A stretch of DNA of 64,000 bases from Phyllobacterium zundukense (lineage in GTDB: Bacteria; Pseudomonadota; Alphaproteobacteria; Rhizobiales; Rhizobiaceae), in NCBI RefSeq assembly GCF_002764115.1, contig NZ_CP017941.1, positions 310,001 to 374,000 on the forward strand, in the 5' to 3' direction. Shown here one piece after another: positions 54,660 through 63,250 of the stretch. Both the position numbers and the translations under genes were made by a program. Under the pieces are notes generated by a model. That model was not told the DNA's origin and did not search any database. It saw only the letters and a list, made by a program, of their open reading frames with translations. The stretch's first letter is position 1. Each line of letters opens with the position of its first letter.

Positions 54660-55649
54660 TCAAGCCCTCGCGCCAAGCATCGCTTCTTGAATGATGGACT
54701 GGGCGGAGACGGCATCCTGACGGTCAATCGCACCAGACAGGCGATTGTCCTGCTCAAGGCGGTCCACGACATCAAGCATGCGCTTGACGGTCTGGATGTT
54801 CACCTCGCATTCGTGGACCGGATCGAGACCGGTCATATCCGGAAATGTGTCGAAATAGATCGCGCCGTCATAACCGTCCTTGCGGATCTGGCGCAGCAGT
54901 TCGATCGTCTGCTGTGTATGAACGGCGCCGACCATCAGGCCATCGTCGCGCTTGGCATAACCGTCGTTGAGATGGACGCCGAGCAACCGGCTGTAGCGGG
55001 CGATCAGCGCCGCCGCGAAGGCCGGCTGCTCATCGGCATAGAGTACGTGAGCGAAGTCGAGCGTCACGCCAAGATTGGGGAGACCGACTTCCTTGATGGC
55101 CAGCAGCGTCGTGGCGCAGTCGGGCATCAGGCTGTAGGAGCGCGGCTCGTTCGGCTTGTACTCGATGCTGATCTGGCAATCGGGATCATGCCCACAAACT
55201 TCACGAATTCCTGAAATCTCGTGTTGCCACAAGGTCGCATAGTCGGCCTGGAAAGCGTAGTCGAACCCATCCTGCCCGAGCCAGATGGTCATCAGATTGC
55301 TGCCGGCCTGACGCGCCGCGTCGATGCCCCTCTTCGTGAGGTCGATGGCTTCACGGCGAACCGCTGCATCAGGGTTGGTGAAGGCGCCAATCTTGAAAGC
55401 GGGATTGGTGTAGTAACGCATCGCAAAACCATTGATCGCCAGACCCATATCTTCGATCTTCCTCGCCAATTCTCGTGGGTTTTCAGCGACGTGGTCGGGA
55501 TAGTTGAGGTCGAGATCCGTCAAACCGTCGACCTTTGCAGCGCGAGCGACCATCTGCGCGACACTCGGCTTCCCGGAAAGATCTGGCCAATCGGCCTGTG
55601 GCCGGGAGGCAAAGGAGTTGAGGCGGGTGGCGAATTTCAATGGGGTCAC
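54660..55649 (-). CDS. Sugar isomerase/epimerase, xylose-isomerase-like TIM barrel
   Basis: 329 residues. TIM-barrel with the usual metal ligands of the AP_endonuc_2 superfamily: Glu in ISIEYKPNEPR near 165, Asp in LDFAH near 205, His in GVHLND near 230, Asp in IYFDTFPD near 275. Converts an aldose/ketose or epimerises a ketose, likely right after uptake. First gene of the CUT2 operon, with the 30-bp motif 35 bp before it. Confidence 0.85.
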   Translation of the reverse strand: MTPLKFATRLNSFASRPQADWPDLSGKPSVAQMVARAAKVDGLTDLDLNYPDHVAENPRELARKIEDMGLAINGFAMRYYTNPAFKIGAFTNPDAAVRREAIDLTKRGIDAARQAGSNLMTIWLGQDGFDYAFQADYATLWQHEISGIREVCGHDPDCQISIEYKPNEPRSYSLMPDCATTLLAIKEVGLPNLGVTLDFAHVLYADEQPAFAAALIARYSRLLGVHLNDGYAKRDDGLMVGAVHTQQTIELLRQIRKDGYDGAIYFDTFPDMTGLDPVHECEVNIQTVKRMLDVVDRLEQDNRLSGAIDRQDAVSAQSIIQEAMLGARA

Positions 55650-55683
55650 TGGACTAGGCTCACATTGTTTGGTGTTGCGATTT

Positions 55684-55713
55684 ACTTCACATAATAATGT
55701 AATTTTGTAAAGT
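55684..55713. promoter_or_regulatory. Candidate RpiR operator upstream of the isomerase/CUT2 operon
   Basis: 30 bp ACTTCACATAATAATGTAAT...TGTAAAGT with imperfect two-fold symmetry (outer arms ACTTYACA / TGTRAAGT), 35-64 bases upstream of the isomerase start. It matches 60900-60929 at 26 of 30 positions. Sharing by two neighbouring sugar operons suggests one regulator. Confidence 0.65.
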
Positions 55714-55783
55714 TATGAAATGTTGTGCGGCGCACCATTTCGAGCGAGCATGCTCGTCTTCGGTCGGCGAGAGACGCGCCGAG

Positions 55784-56713
55784 CTATTTTACCGCGCCCG
55801 CCGTCAGGCCTTTAACGATGTAGCGCTCCAGGAATACGCCGATGAGAACGAGCGGCAGAATTGCCGCGGTCGCAATGGCTGCCATGGACCACCAGTTGAT
55901 GCCTTGCGATCCGGTCTGACTTGCCACCATCACCGGCAGGGTCTTGGCATCGGTACTCGTCAGAAGAGCCGCGAAGAAATACTCGTTCCAGCAGAGAATG
56001 ACAGACAGGATGAAAGCTGCGACCATGCCGGGCAGCGCAATGGGAAGGACAATCCGCAGGAACGCGCCCCAGATCGAGCAGCCATCGACAAGAGCCGCCT
56101 GCTCCAGCTCCAGAGGTATCGTGTCGAACTGGTCGCGCATGATCCAGATGACGATCGGCAGCACCATCAATGTGTAGACGAGGACGAGGCCGACAAGCGA
56201 GTCCAATAGCATCAGTTGCTTGTAAAGAACCAGGAAAGGCATCGCGAGCACGACCGGTGGCAGGATGAGCTGCGACAGGAAGAAGAAGGAGATGTCCTTG
56301 TTGCGCATCCAGAGGAATTTGTAGGAAAAACGGCTGAGGCCGTAGGCAGCAAGCGATCCAATCAATACGGCAAGCAACGAGGCGCTTGCCGACGCGACGA
56401 TGCTGTTGAAGAAGCGCCGGATGAACTCGTCGCGCACGGTCGATTGCTCAAAGATCGTGTCGGGCGACAGGCCGAGCGAACGCCAGCCTTTCCAGTCCGG
56501 CGTGAAATCCACGAAGGGAATGAGATGACCCTGGGTCACGTTCACTGCGGTCTTGAACGACGTCGTCACCGTCCAGTAAATCGGAAACAGGGAAACGAAA
56601 GCCCAAAAGACCAGGGCGGCATAGATCAACATGCTGCGCGTCATGAAGCCGGGCAGCACGAAGCTGCGACGCGCGGACGTTTCTGGACGTATTGCCTCAT
56701 GTGCTGTCGACAT
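55784..56713 (-). CDS. Sugar ABC transporter permease, MalG-like (CUT1)
   Basis: 309 residues from ATG 56713 (GAGGG 9 bases before); the frame is open far upstream, overlapping the other permease gene. Six membrane segments and the EAA loop LELEQAALVDGCSIWGAFLR near 205. Ends YIVKGLTAGAVK, typical of MalG-type permeases. Pairs with 56725-57843, which ends 11 bp upstream. About 134 bp before the isomerase start, so this may be the end of the CUT1 operon. Confidence 0.92.
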   Translation of the reverse strand: MSTAHEAIRPETSARRSFVLPGFMTRSMLIYAALVFWAFVSLFPIYWTVTTSFKTAVNVTQGHLIPFVDFTPDWKGWRSLGLSPDTIFEQSTVRDEFIRRFFNSIVASASASLLAVLIGSLAAYGLSRFSYKFLWMRNKDISFFFLSQLILPPVVLAMPFLVLYKQLMLLDSLVGLVLVYTLMVLPIVIWIMRDQFDTIPLELEQAALVDGCSIWGAFLRIVLPIALPGMVAAFILSVILCWNEYFFAALLTSTDAKTLPVMVASQTGSQGINWWSMAAIATAAILPLVLIGVFLERYIVKGLTAGAVK

Positions 56714-56724
56714 CGTGTCAGCCC

Positions 56725-57843
56725 TCAGTTTGTTCTTTGCATCCATCGGCTCGCCCATTTCAGGATGAGCGCGACGAAAACGATGATGATGACGAGATAG
56801 ACTTCGGCAAGCATGGTGCCGTAGCCGACGTTGGATCGGTCCCGATACTCGCGGAAGATGAAACTCGATACCGTGTCCGTCGCGCCACCCGGGCCGCCCG
56901 CCGTGACATTGATGACGATGTCGGCGAGTTTCAGCTCGAATATGATGCGCAGGATCAAGGCGGTCATGCTCACCGGCAGCATCAGCGGAAAGGTGATCTC
57001 CTTGAACGATTGCCAGCCGGTGGCGCCATCGACCCGTGCCGCCTCCTTGATTTCCGCAGGCAATGCCTGCAGGCCCGCCAGCAGCAGAACCATCATGAAG
57101 GGAATGGAGACCCACGCATCCATGGCCATGATCGACAATCGCGCCAGCCAGGGGGTCGAGAAAAAGGCGGGATTGTCCCAACCAAGATAGCGTGCCAGTA
57201 TCGCCGCGGGACCGAAGCGATACTCCATCAGCGACTTGCCGATCATCCAGCTGACGGCGACCGGACTCAGCATCAACGGCAAGAGAAAAGCGACGCGGAA
57301 GAACTTGCGTGCCTTGATCTCCGCGTTGAGCAGAAGTGCCAGGCCGAAGGCGATCGCATATTGAACGAGAACCGCCAGAACATAGTAGACCATGTTCAAG
57401 AGCGCATTCCAGAAATAGGCATCCGCCAAAAGCGTGCGCAGATTGTCGAGACCGTTAAAGCGTCGTCCCTCGACCGCACTGAGGTTCCAATCGGTAAACG
57501 CGATGTAGAGGCCGAAGATGGTCGGAAAAATCACCATGGCGACGGTAAAAAGAACTGCCGGAAGAACGAAGGCCGCGCGCTCGCCCGCCTCACCGCGGAT
57601 CATCACCTGGGATACGCCGAAGACCACCGCCCAGATGAGATAGACGTAGAGCAGAGGTCGCCAGCTCTCAAATCCCAATGCGGTGACGCCCATGGCATCA
57701 AGCGACTGAAGCAACAGGACTGTGAGGAAAATGAAAGTCGCAAATGCAAACATCGCTGTGCCCAGCAGGACGTGCTTTCCGCCTGGCGCAGCACGGTGCG
57801 CTCCAAACGGTTCGTTCGTAACCAGCGTCATTGACTGAGACAT
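56725..57843 (-). CDS. Sugar ABC transporter permease, MalF-like (CUT1)
   Basis: 372 residues, longer than the usual ~300 because of two extra N-terminal membrane segments (about 28-80). EAA loop PAEIKEAARVDGATGWQSFK near residue 265 contacts the ATPase. First permease of the CUT1 system, following the binding protein gene by 115 bp. Confidence 0.92.
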   Translation of the reverse strand: MSQSMTLVTNEPFGAHRAAPGGKHVLLGTAMFAFATFIFLTVLLLQSLDAMGVTALGFESWRPLLYVYLIWAVVFGVSQVMIRGEAGERAAFVLPAVLFTVAMVIFPTIFGLYIAFTDWNLSAVEGRRFNGLDNLRTLLADAYFWNALLNMVYYVLAVLVQYAIAFGLALLLNAEIKARKFFRVAFLLPLMLSPVAVSWMIGKSLMEYRFGPAAILARYLGWDNPAFFSTPWLARLSIMAMDAWVSIPFMMVLLLAGLQALPAEIKEAARVDGATGWQSFKEITFPLMLPVSMTALILRIIFELKLADIVINVTAGGPGGATDTVSSFIFREYRDRSNVGYGTMLAEVYLVIIIVFVALILKWASRWMQRTN

Positions 57844-57958
57844 GGCAGCAGACCCTTCCGGTCGAAGTTTGAAAATTGTCTCTGCGGTTCCGGCGACATG
57901 GGAGAATTGTGCCGCCGGAACCCTGCAGGTGAGGCCTTTGAGGTGATTGACCTCGGCC

Positions 57959-59620
57959 TCAGACGCCGAGCGATGCCTTGTAGAGGGCTATCTGCTTGTC
58001 GCGGCCCAGCTGATCGGTGATCTTTTCCCAGGAGACGGCAATCGCATCCGCCCCCTCCTGGGCTGTCATCTGGCCGGCGAACACCTTGGCCAACTCGTCT
58101 TCCGCAACGCTGTAATACTGGAAGATGCCGGGGATGCGCGGCTCAATGGCAGCGTTCGGGTGGTTGTACGAGTTCGATTGCGAGGCGAGGTAGTTCGAGA
58201 TGAAGGCCTCGTCGTAGCCAGCCTCGACCCATTCCTTGGTGTCGAACTGGCTCTTGCGATAACACTGGAAGCCGGACGGATATGCCGCCATCCACAGAGC
58301 CAGGTCCTTGCCGCCGAGATGGGCTGCGGCGCTCCAGGCTGCCTTCTTCTTTTTTTCGTCGCTGTCGACCCGGGCCATGACGTAGACACCCCATCCGAGG
58401 TAGGCCATGTTCGGGGCGTGGTTCGGACCGCTCGGCAGCTTGTCCCATTGACCGGTCTTCGAATTGTAGACGTCGTCCGAACCAGGCAGGATATCGAAGG
58501 CAACGCTGTCGCCGATCACCGACGTGTCGCTGGTGCGCGCGCCCGAACCGACATCGCCCCACCAGGAAACCATGGATCCGGTACCAGCCAGAAACTGCTG
58601 GAAGGCTGTGGTGCCAGGGTCGGCATTGAGCTGATCGCCAGACTCCGACGGCAACGCGTCGATCACGTCCTGAATGGCCCTGACCCAGGCCGGGTTGTTG
58701 ATCCGCGGCTTCATCGTATCGACGTCGAAGAGCCAGGCCTTGTCGTCCGGATGCTTGGCATAGGCGGTGGCGCGGCTGCCGAGGAAATAGAAGCCGAACC
58801 CACCCCAGGCTTTCGGTGCATCGAGATAGCCGATCGCTTCCATGCCGCCGATGGTCTTGCCCTTGAGGAACTTGGTGACGTCCTGAACCTTCTGCCAGGT
58901 CCTGGGCACCCCCCACTCGCCCTCGTGCCCCTCGTCCTTCCAGGCCTTTGCCAGATCGGCATCGGTGAAGTAGTCGGCGCGGTAGTTGAAGTTGTGACAA
59001 TCGCCATCAACCGAGATGCGATACGTCTTGCCGTCCCAGGTTCCGACCGGCGCCTTGAGGTAGTCGACATAGTCGTCCATGTCGATCTGGGCCTTGACCC
59101 AGTCCGGCATCTCGGATGCGAGCCCCTTGCCGCAGACGTCGCCTTCGAAAGGCGCCCCCATCTCCAGGATATCGAAATCCACTGTCCCGGTGGCGATGGC
59201 CTGCTGCAGACGCGGATTATAGTCCGCCTGCGCCAGATCGATCCACGAAATCTTGGCGCCGGTGTAGTCTTCCCAGGATTTCAGGAAGCCGCGGAAGATC
59301 ACATTGTGAAGATTCTGGTTGTTGAGACCCATGAACGACAGTTCGACGCCGGCAAACTCGCCCTGCTTCACAGCACTCTTAGTGGCATTGAGGCACAGTT
59401 CCCCGACCTTCTGCCAATCCGCATCGGTCGGCGAACCCTTGCCGACGCCGGGGATCTGCAGGATCTGGCTGCGCAAGGACGCGTCCTGCGCGCTGGCGCT
59501 GCCGACAGCACCGAGCATGGTGCCGGCGGCGGCAAGAGCCCCCAGACTGGCGCCGGTCTTCAAAATGGCGCGGCGGCTCAGGCCGATCGCCATCATTCTC
59601 TCGAACTCACTGACTTTCAT
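57959..59620 (-). CDS. Extracellular solute-binding protein of CUT1 transporter (Tat-type signal)
   Basis: 553 residues, larger than typical maltose-type binding proteins (400-450). N-terminus has SRRAILKTGASLGALAAAG, a twin-arginine signal ending ASAQ. The mature part has the family 1 solute-binding pattern: EGVxL-type opening (GEFAGVELSFMGLNNQNLHN), YNPRLQQAIATGTVDFDILE, and a hinge region WLFDVDTM. Large CUT1 binding proteins of this sort often bind oligosaccharides or polyols, but the ligand is not readable from sequence. Confidence 0.9.
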   Translation of the reverse strand: MKVSEFERMMAIGLSRRAILKTGASLGALAAAGTMLGAVGSASAQDASLRSQILQIPGVGKGSPTDADWQKVGELCLNATKSAVKQGEFAGVELSFMGLNNQNLHNVIFRGFLKSWEDYTGAKISWIDLAQADYNPRLQQAIATGTVDFDILEMGAPFEGDVCGKGLASEMPDWVKAQIDMDDYVDYLKAPVGTWDGKTYRISVDGDCHNFNYRADYFTDADLAKAWKDEGHEGEWGVPRTWQKVQDVTKFLKGKTIGGMEAIGYLDAPKAWGGFGFYFLGSRATAYAKHPDDKAWLFDVDTMKPRINNPAWVRAIQDVIDALPSESGDQLNADPGTTAFQQFLAGTGSMVSWWGDVGSGARTSDTSVIGDSVAFDILPGSDDVYNSKTGQWDKLPSGPNHAPNMAYLGWGVYVMARVDSDEKKKKAAWSAAAHLGGKDLALWMAAYPSGFQCYRKSQFDTKEWVEAGYDEAFISNYLASQSNSYNHPNAAIEPRIPGIFQYYSVAEDELAKVFAGQMTAQEGADAIAVSWEKITDQLGRDKQIALYKASLGV

Positions 59621-59705
59621 AATTCACTCCTCCCGTTGAACAAATCACCACACGTGATGGGTATCGGCCGAGCCCCAGCGTCGCGGAGCATCGGCGAAGC
59701 GGCTC

Positions 59706-60767
59706 TCAATCGAGCCGCAATCCGGTTTTCAGATCGAAAAGATTCACTGATACCGGGTTTGGCGTCATCGCCATCGGCTGACCGGATTGATCCTCCACCC
59801 GGTCGCGAAAGACGCCGATGACCTTCTGGTTGCCGATCCGGGCAAACACCTGCGTCTCTGATCCCGTCGTTTCCACGACAGTGACGTAGGCCGTCACTTC
59901 GCCGCCCAGCGCGAAATGCTCCGGCCGGATGCCGTAGAAGGCGGGCCGGCCGTCGGAGCCTTCCGGTGCGCGAACAAGTGGCAGCCGGATACCGTCGTCG
60001 GTCTCGAAAAAAGGTGCCCCGGACGTCCGGATGTGGCCTTTGAGCAGGTTCATCGACGGCGAGCCTATGAAACCGGCAACGAAAGTGTTGGCCGGCTTGT
60101 CATAAAGTTCGAGCGGTGAACCAATCTGTTCGACGCGTCCGTCCCGCAGGACAACGATGCGATCCGCCATCGTCATCGCCTCGACCTGATCGTGGGTGAC
60201 ATAGATCATCGTGGTCGCAAGCCGCCGCTGCAATTCCTTGATCTCCGCACGCATCTGCACCCGCAGCTTCGCATCCAGATTGGAAAGCGGTTCGTCGAAC
60301 AGAAAAACCTTGGGATCGCGCACGATCGCCCGTCCCATGGCGACACGTTGTCTCTGGCCCCCGGAGAGTTGACGCGGATAGCGTGCGAGATAGGGAACCA
60401 GATCGAGAATTTCGGCCGCTTTCTTCACACGGTCATCGATATCCGCTTTGGGCTCTCCGCGCATTTTCAATGCGAAGCCCATGTTCTCGGCGACGGTCTT
60501 GTGGGGATAGAGAGCGTAGCTCTGGAACACCATGGCAATGTCGCGATCTTTTGGCGGCAGATCGTTCACCACCTGGCCGTCGATGCGAATATCGCCGAAT
60601 GTGATCGGCTCCAGGCCCGCGACCATGCGCAAAAGCGTGGATTTGCCGCAGCCCGAAGGACCGACCAGGACCACGAACTCGCCATCGGGTATTTCCACCG
60701 AAACCCCGTGGATAACGGTCAGGCTTCCGTAGGCTTTGCCAACGTTCACGATATCCATGGATGCCAA
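59706..60767 (-). CDS. ABC transporter ATPase, MalK/UgpC-like (CUT1)
   Basis: 353 residues from a TTG at 60767, chosen because GGGAGGAA lies 8-9 bases before it; the ATG of [13 protein letters not shown] is three codons later. Walker [12 protein letters not shown] near 40, signature [14 protein letters not shown] near 135, Walker [15 protein letters not shown]-terminal OB-fold domain ([15 protein letters not shown]) is typical of MalK. First gene of the CUT1 operon, preceded by the second 30-bp motif 133 bp upstream. Confidence 0.93.
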   Translation of the reverse strand: MASMDIVNVGKAYGSLTVIHGVSVEIPDGEFVVLVGPSGCGKSTLLRMVAGLEPITFGDIRIDGQVVNDLPPKDRDIAMVFQSYALYPHKTVAENMGFALKMRGEPKADIDDRVKKAAEILDLVPYLARYPRQLSGGQRQRVAMGRAIVRDPKVFLFDEPLSNLDAKLRVQMRAEIKELQRRLATTMIYVTHDQVEAMTMADRIVVLRDGRVEQIGSPLELYDKPANTFVAGFIGSPSMNLLKGHIRTSGAPFFETDDGIRLPLVRAPEGSDGRPAFYGIRPEHFALGGEVTAYVTVVETTGSETQVFARIGNQKVIGVFRDRVEDQSGQPMAMTPNPVSVNLFDLKTGLRLD

Positions 60768-60899
60768 TGCGAATTCCTCCCGGTGCGTCGCTCTCCTCAC
60801 TACGTTTGATCGTCCCTCCAGAAGGAGGTGGCGGTTGTCGCATCCGGCAACAACCGCCACCGTTCGGTCCACCCTGGGAGGGACGTCATTCGGTTAGAA

Positions 60900-60929
60900 A
60901 CTTCACATAATAACGTATTGCTGTAAAGT
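60900..60929. promoter_or_regulatory. Candidate RpiR operator between CUT1 operon and FucU-like gene
   Basis: ACTTCACATAATAACGTATT...TGTAAAGT, 26 of 30 identical to 55684-55713. It lies between the divergent CUT1 operon and the FucU-like gene, so it could control both. Confidence 0.65.
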
Positions 60930-61128
60930 CGTTTATCTGTGGGTTCAGAATTATTTTATTCCACCTCTCATTCTCGCCTCCACCTCCCACATGACACCCG
61001 GAATAATCAGCGCATCCGTCCTGCGTCCCGATGGAGATGCGCTGCGTATCGCTTAAAGCAGGATTTGCAAACATCACGACACACATATACTCTGTGAAGA
61101 CAATGCCTGCAGCCAAGGGAGGTACCAG

Positions 61129-61569
61129 GTGCTAAAAGGAATCGATCCGGTGATCAACGCTGAACTGATCCATGCGTTGATGCTGATGGGACACGGGGAC
61201 CAGCTGGTCTTGTGCGATGTCAACCATCCTGCCCATACCATCGCCCGGCACACCACCTACGGCCGCCTCATTGACGTCTCCGGCTGCGGTCTTGAGCGTA
61301 CAGCGGAAGCAATCCTCAAGCTTTTTCCGCTCGACACATTCGTCGACGCCCCCGTGAAACGGATGCAGGTTGTCGGTGATCCGGAAAGCCAAATGCCGAT
61401 ATTTTCCACGATGCAGACGGTTGTCGATCGCGCGGAAGCGCGGCCGATCAAGATGGATGCATTGGAACGCTTCGCATTTTACGAGGCTGCAAAAAACTCG
61501 TTCGCAATTGTCAGAACCTCGGACCCGGGTCCTTATGGGTGCTTTATTTTCAGCAAAGGCGTTATCTAA
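61129..61569 (+). CDS. fucU: FucU/RbsD-family sugar mutarotase
   Basis: 146 residues from GTG 61129 (GGGAGG 6 bases upstream). The start MLKGIDPVINAELIHALMLM, then GHGDQLVLCDVNHPA with catalytic His, and the end YGCFIFSKGVI match FucU, which interconverts anomers of L-fucose and related sugars. Divergent from the CUT1 operon and probably part of the same pathway, speeding anomer exchange of imported sugar. A decayed IS5-type element begins right after its stop. Confidence 0.9.
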   Translation: MLKGIDPVINAELIHALMLMGHGDQLVLCDVNHPAHTIARHTTYGRLIDVSGCGLERTAEAILKLFPLDTFVDAPVKRMQVVGDPESQMPIFSTMQTVVDRAEARPIKMDALERFAFYEAAKNSFAIVRTSDPGPYGCFIFSKGVI

Positions 61570-61571
61570 GC

Positions 61572-62696
61572 ATTGTTGCACGGATGGAATTTTAGGCCCA
61601 TTTCGATCTTGGATGTAGGCTTTAAATGGCGACTTCTTTCATGCGAACGGATATCGGGCGTGCGCATGAAATCATGCGGTTAAGAACGTCGCATGCCAGG
61701 TGCTGCTTCCGACTGCTGGTTAGCGAATTTGCGCGCGCGTAACCTATTTCCCATGATCGATTTGTATCGTCCAATCGCCGTCTCAACCAAAGAGCGCTTG
61801 CTGTATCCGTTCTTGGCCTGCCATGCCATGCGTCCGTCTTTTTGGATGGACGCAATGTGCTCATCCCGCTGACTGGGCGGATCGTGATCATCTCTTTCAT
61901 TTGAGTTCGAACGCGGAGGAAGGATGATCCTGGCGTCCGGGCTATGACCAAGAACAGCCTCATATGTCAGCTGCCCATCATAGGCTCCGTCGGCAGTAAA
62001 CTGACCGATGGTTTGGTTAATATTGCCGAGCAACATCTCAAGCTGACTGACATCGCTCGTATTCTGATCGGTCAGAACTTCTGCGATGATCTCCCCGCTA
62101 TCCGCGTCAACGCCAGATGCAGTTTACGCCATTCACGTCGGGATTTGGCTCCATGTTTATCTTCAAGCCATGGGCCTGCACCGTAGATTTTCAAGCCTGT
62201 GCTGTCGATGACAACATGTAGAGGCTTATCGGCACCGGCCTTCTTTTCAGGCTGGCCATTGGCATCAGGCGTGTTCTTTCGAGGTTGCAACTGACCAGAT
62301 CGTCGGCTCAACGTCGTTATGATCCGGGATCGGAAGTTTCACACCCATCCGCTTGAAAACGGACAACAGGAAGCCTTCGATCTGGCGCAGCGGTAAATCG
62401 AAAACCAGCCCGCTCTTCAGGGATGCTTCAATCGCCAGATCAGAATAACGAGGCTGACCGCCGCGCGTCTTTCTTTTCGGTGCATGCCAGGCGGCAAGAG
62501 CCTCATCGCTTAGCCAGAATGTCACGCTTCCGCGCTGGCGAAGCCCTGCTTCGTATTCCGACCAGTTCGTCACCTTATATTTCATCTTCGGAATACGGTA
62601 ACGGCGAGCAGAATTGTACTTGAAAGGCATGAAGAGCATCCAATCCGTCAGATGCTTAGGCTCATACCGCGAACCTCTCAAGGATTCGTGCACCAA
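61572..62696 (-). mobile_element. Decayed IS5-family insertion sequence
   Basis: Terminal inverted repeats can be matched at 12 of 15 positions: cattgttgcacggat at the left end and the complement of attcgtgcaccaacg at the right. Between them lies a frameshifted transposase. The left end is within 3 bp of the fucU stop codon, so the insertion just missed that gene. Confidence 0.7.
61622..62630 (-). pseudogene. IS5-family transposase with at least three frameshifts
   Basis: From ATG 62630: MPFKYNSARRYRIPKMKYKV, FWLSDEALAAWHAPKRKTRG, to LPIPDH where the frame breaks; then HVVIDSTGLKIYGAGPWLED in a second frame; then INQTIGQFTADGAYDGQLTY and YSKRSLVETAIGRYKSIMGN in a third; and finally CDVLNRMISCARPISVRM. 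DDE region pieces are recognisable, but no single frame encodes the enzyme. Confidence 0.85.
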
Positions 62697-62727
62697 CGTC
62701 GTGCGGCATGGAAGCGATTGATGTAGT

Positions 62728-63132
62728 TCAAACAATATCGGAAGAAATTCTATTCAATAATTGCGATATCGCCGTCGTGAGCTGACCGGGGGCAAACGGT
62801 TTCTGTAGCAAAATGCTGTTGGGGACACCCCGCGATGTCCACTCCGATGCGTTGTCGCCCGTTATGTACACAACCGGAACATTTGGCATTCTCTCTCGGA
62901 GACGCCTTGCAACGTCCCACCCGCTCGGGCCCTTTCCAATATTGACATCGGTTATGAGCCCCTTAAATTTGTTGGAATCCATGTTCAGCTCAGCGAGAGC
63001 TTTCGCGCCATCCGTTGCGGTGACAATGGTGTAGCCCGCATCCGTTAATTCACGTTCCATCTCAAGGTTGAGTAATGCGTGGTCTTCGACCAGCAGTAGC
63101 GGGATAGCGTTCGTATTTTCAGCTGGCGTCAT
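62728..63132 (-). CDS. Single-domain response regulator
   Basis: 134 residues from ATG 63132 (GAGGG 9 bases before); the frame is open to 63216 without homology. CheY-like receiver: acidic pair in LLVEDHALL, phospho-Asp in GLITDVNIG near residue 58, Thr in VYITGDN near 85, Lys in LLQKPFA near 108. No output domain, so it acts by protein contact or as a phosphate sink. No kinase gene nearby; its partner is elsewhere. Confidence 0.9.
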   Translation of the reverse strand: MTPAENTNAIPLLLVEDHALLNLEMERELTDAGYTIVTATDGAKALAELNMDSNKFKGLITDVNIGKGPSGWDVARRLRERMPNVPVVYITGDNASEWTSRGVPNSILLQKPFAPGQLTTAISQLLNRISSDIV

Positions 63133-63250
63133 CGGATCATCCCTCTTGGACTTTTTGGTGATGCCGACGACACAAAGGAAAGCCGACTCTATTGCACCAC
63201 TTAACGTCAGCTTCATCAGATTGGTTCCAAAGGCCCGTTTCCTATCAAGA

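Noticed and set aside
57947..59821. A 624-codon plus-strand frame opposite the CUT1 binding protein
   Set aside because: The minus-strand gene has clear domain homology and a signal peptide; the plus frame is an antisense shadow typical of GC-rich DNA.
63180..63250. A fourth copy of the dispersed repeat near 63216 (gattggttcc)
   Set aside because: Only a ten-base match; the tttgaaaatgcc and ctacaa blocks are absent.
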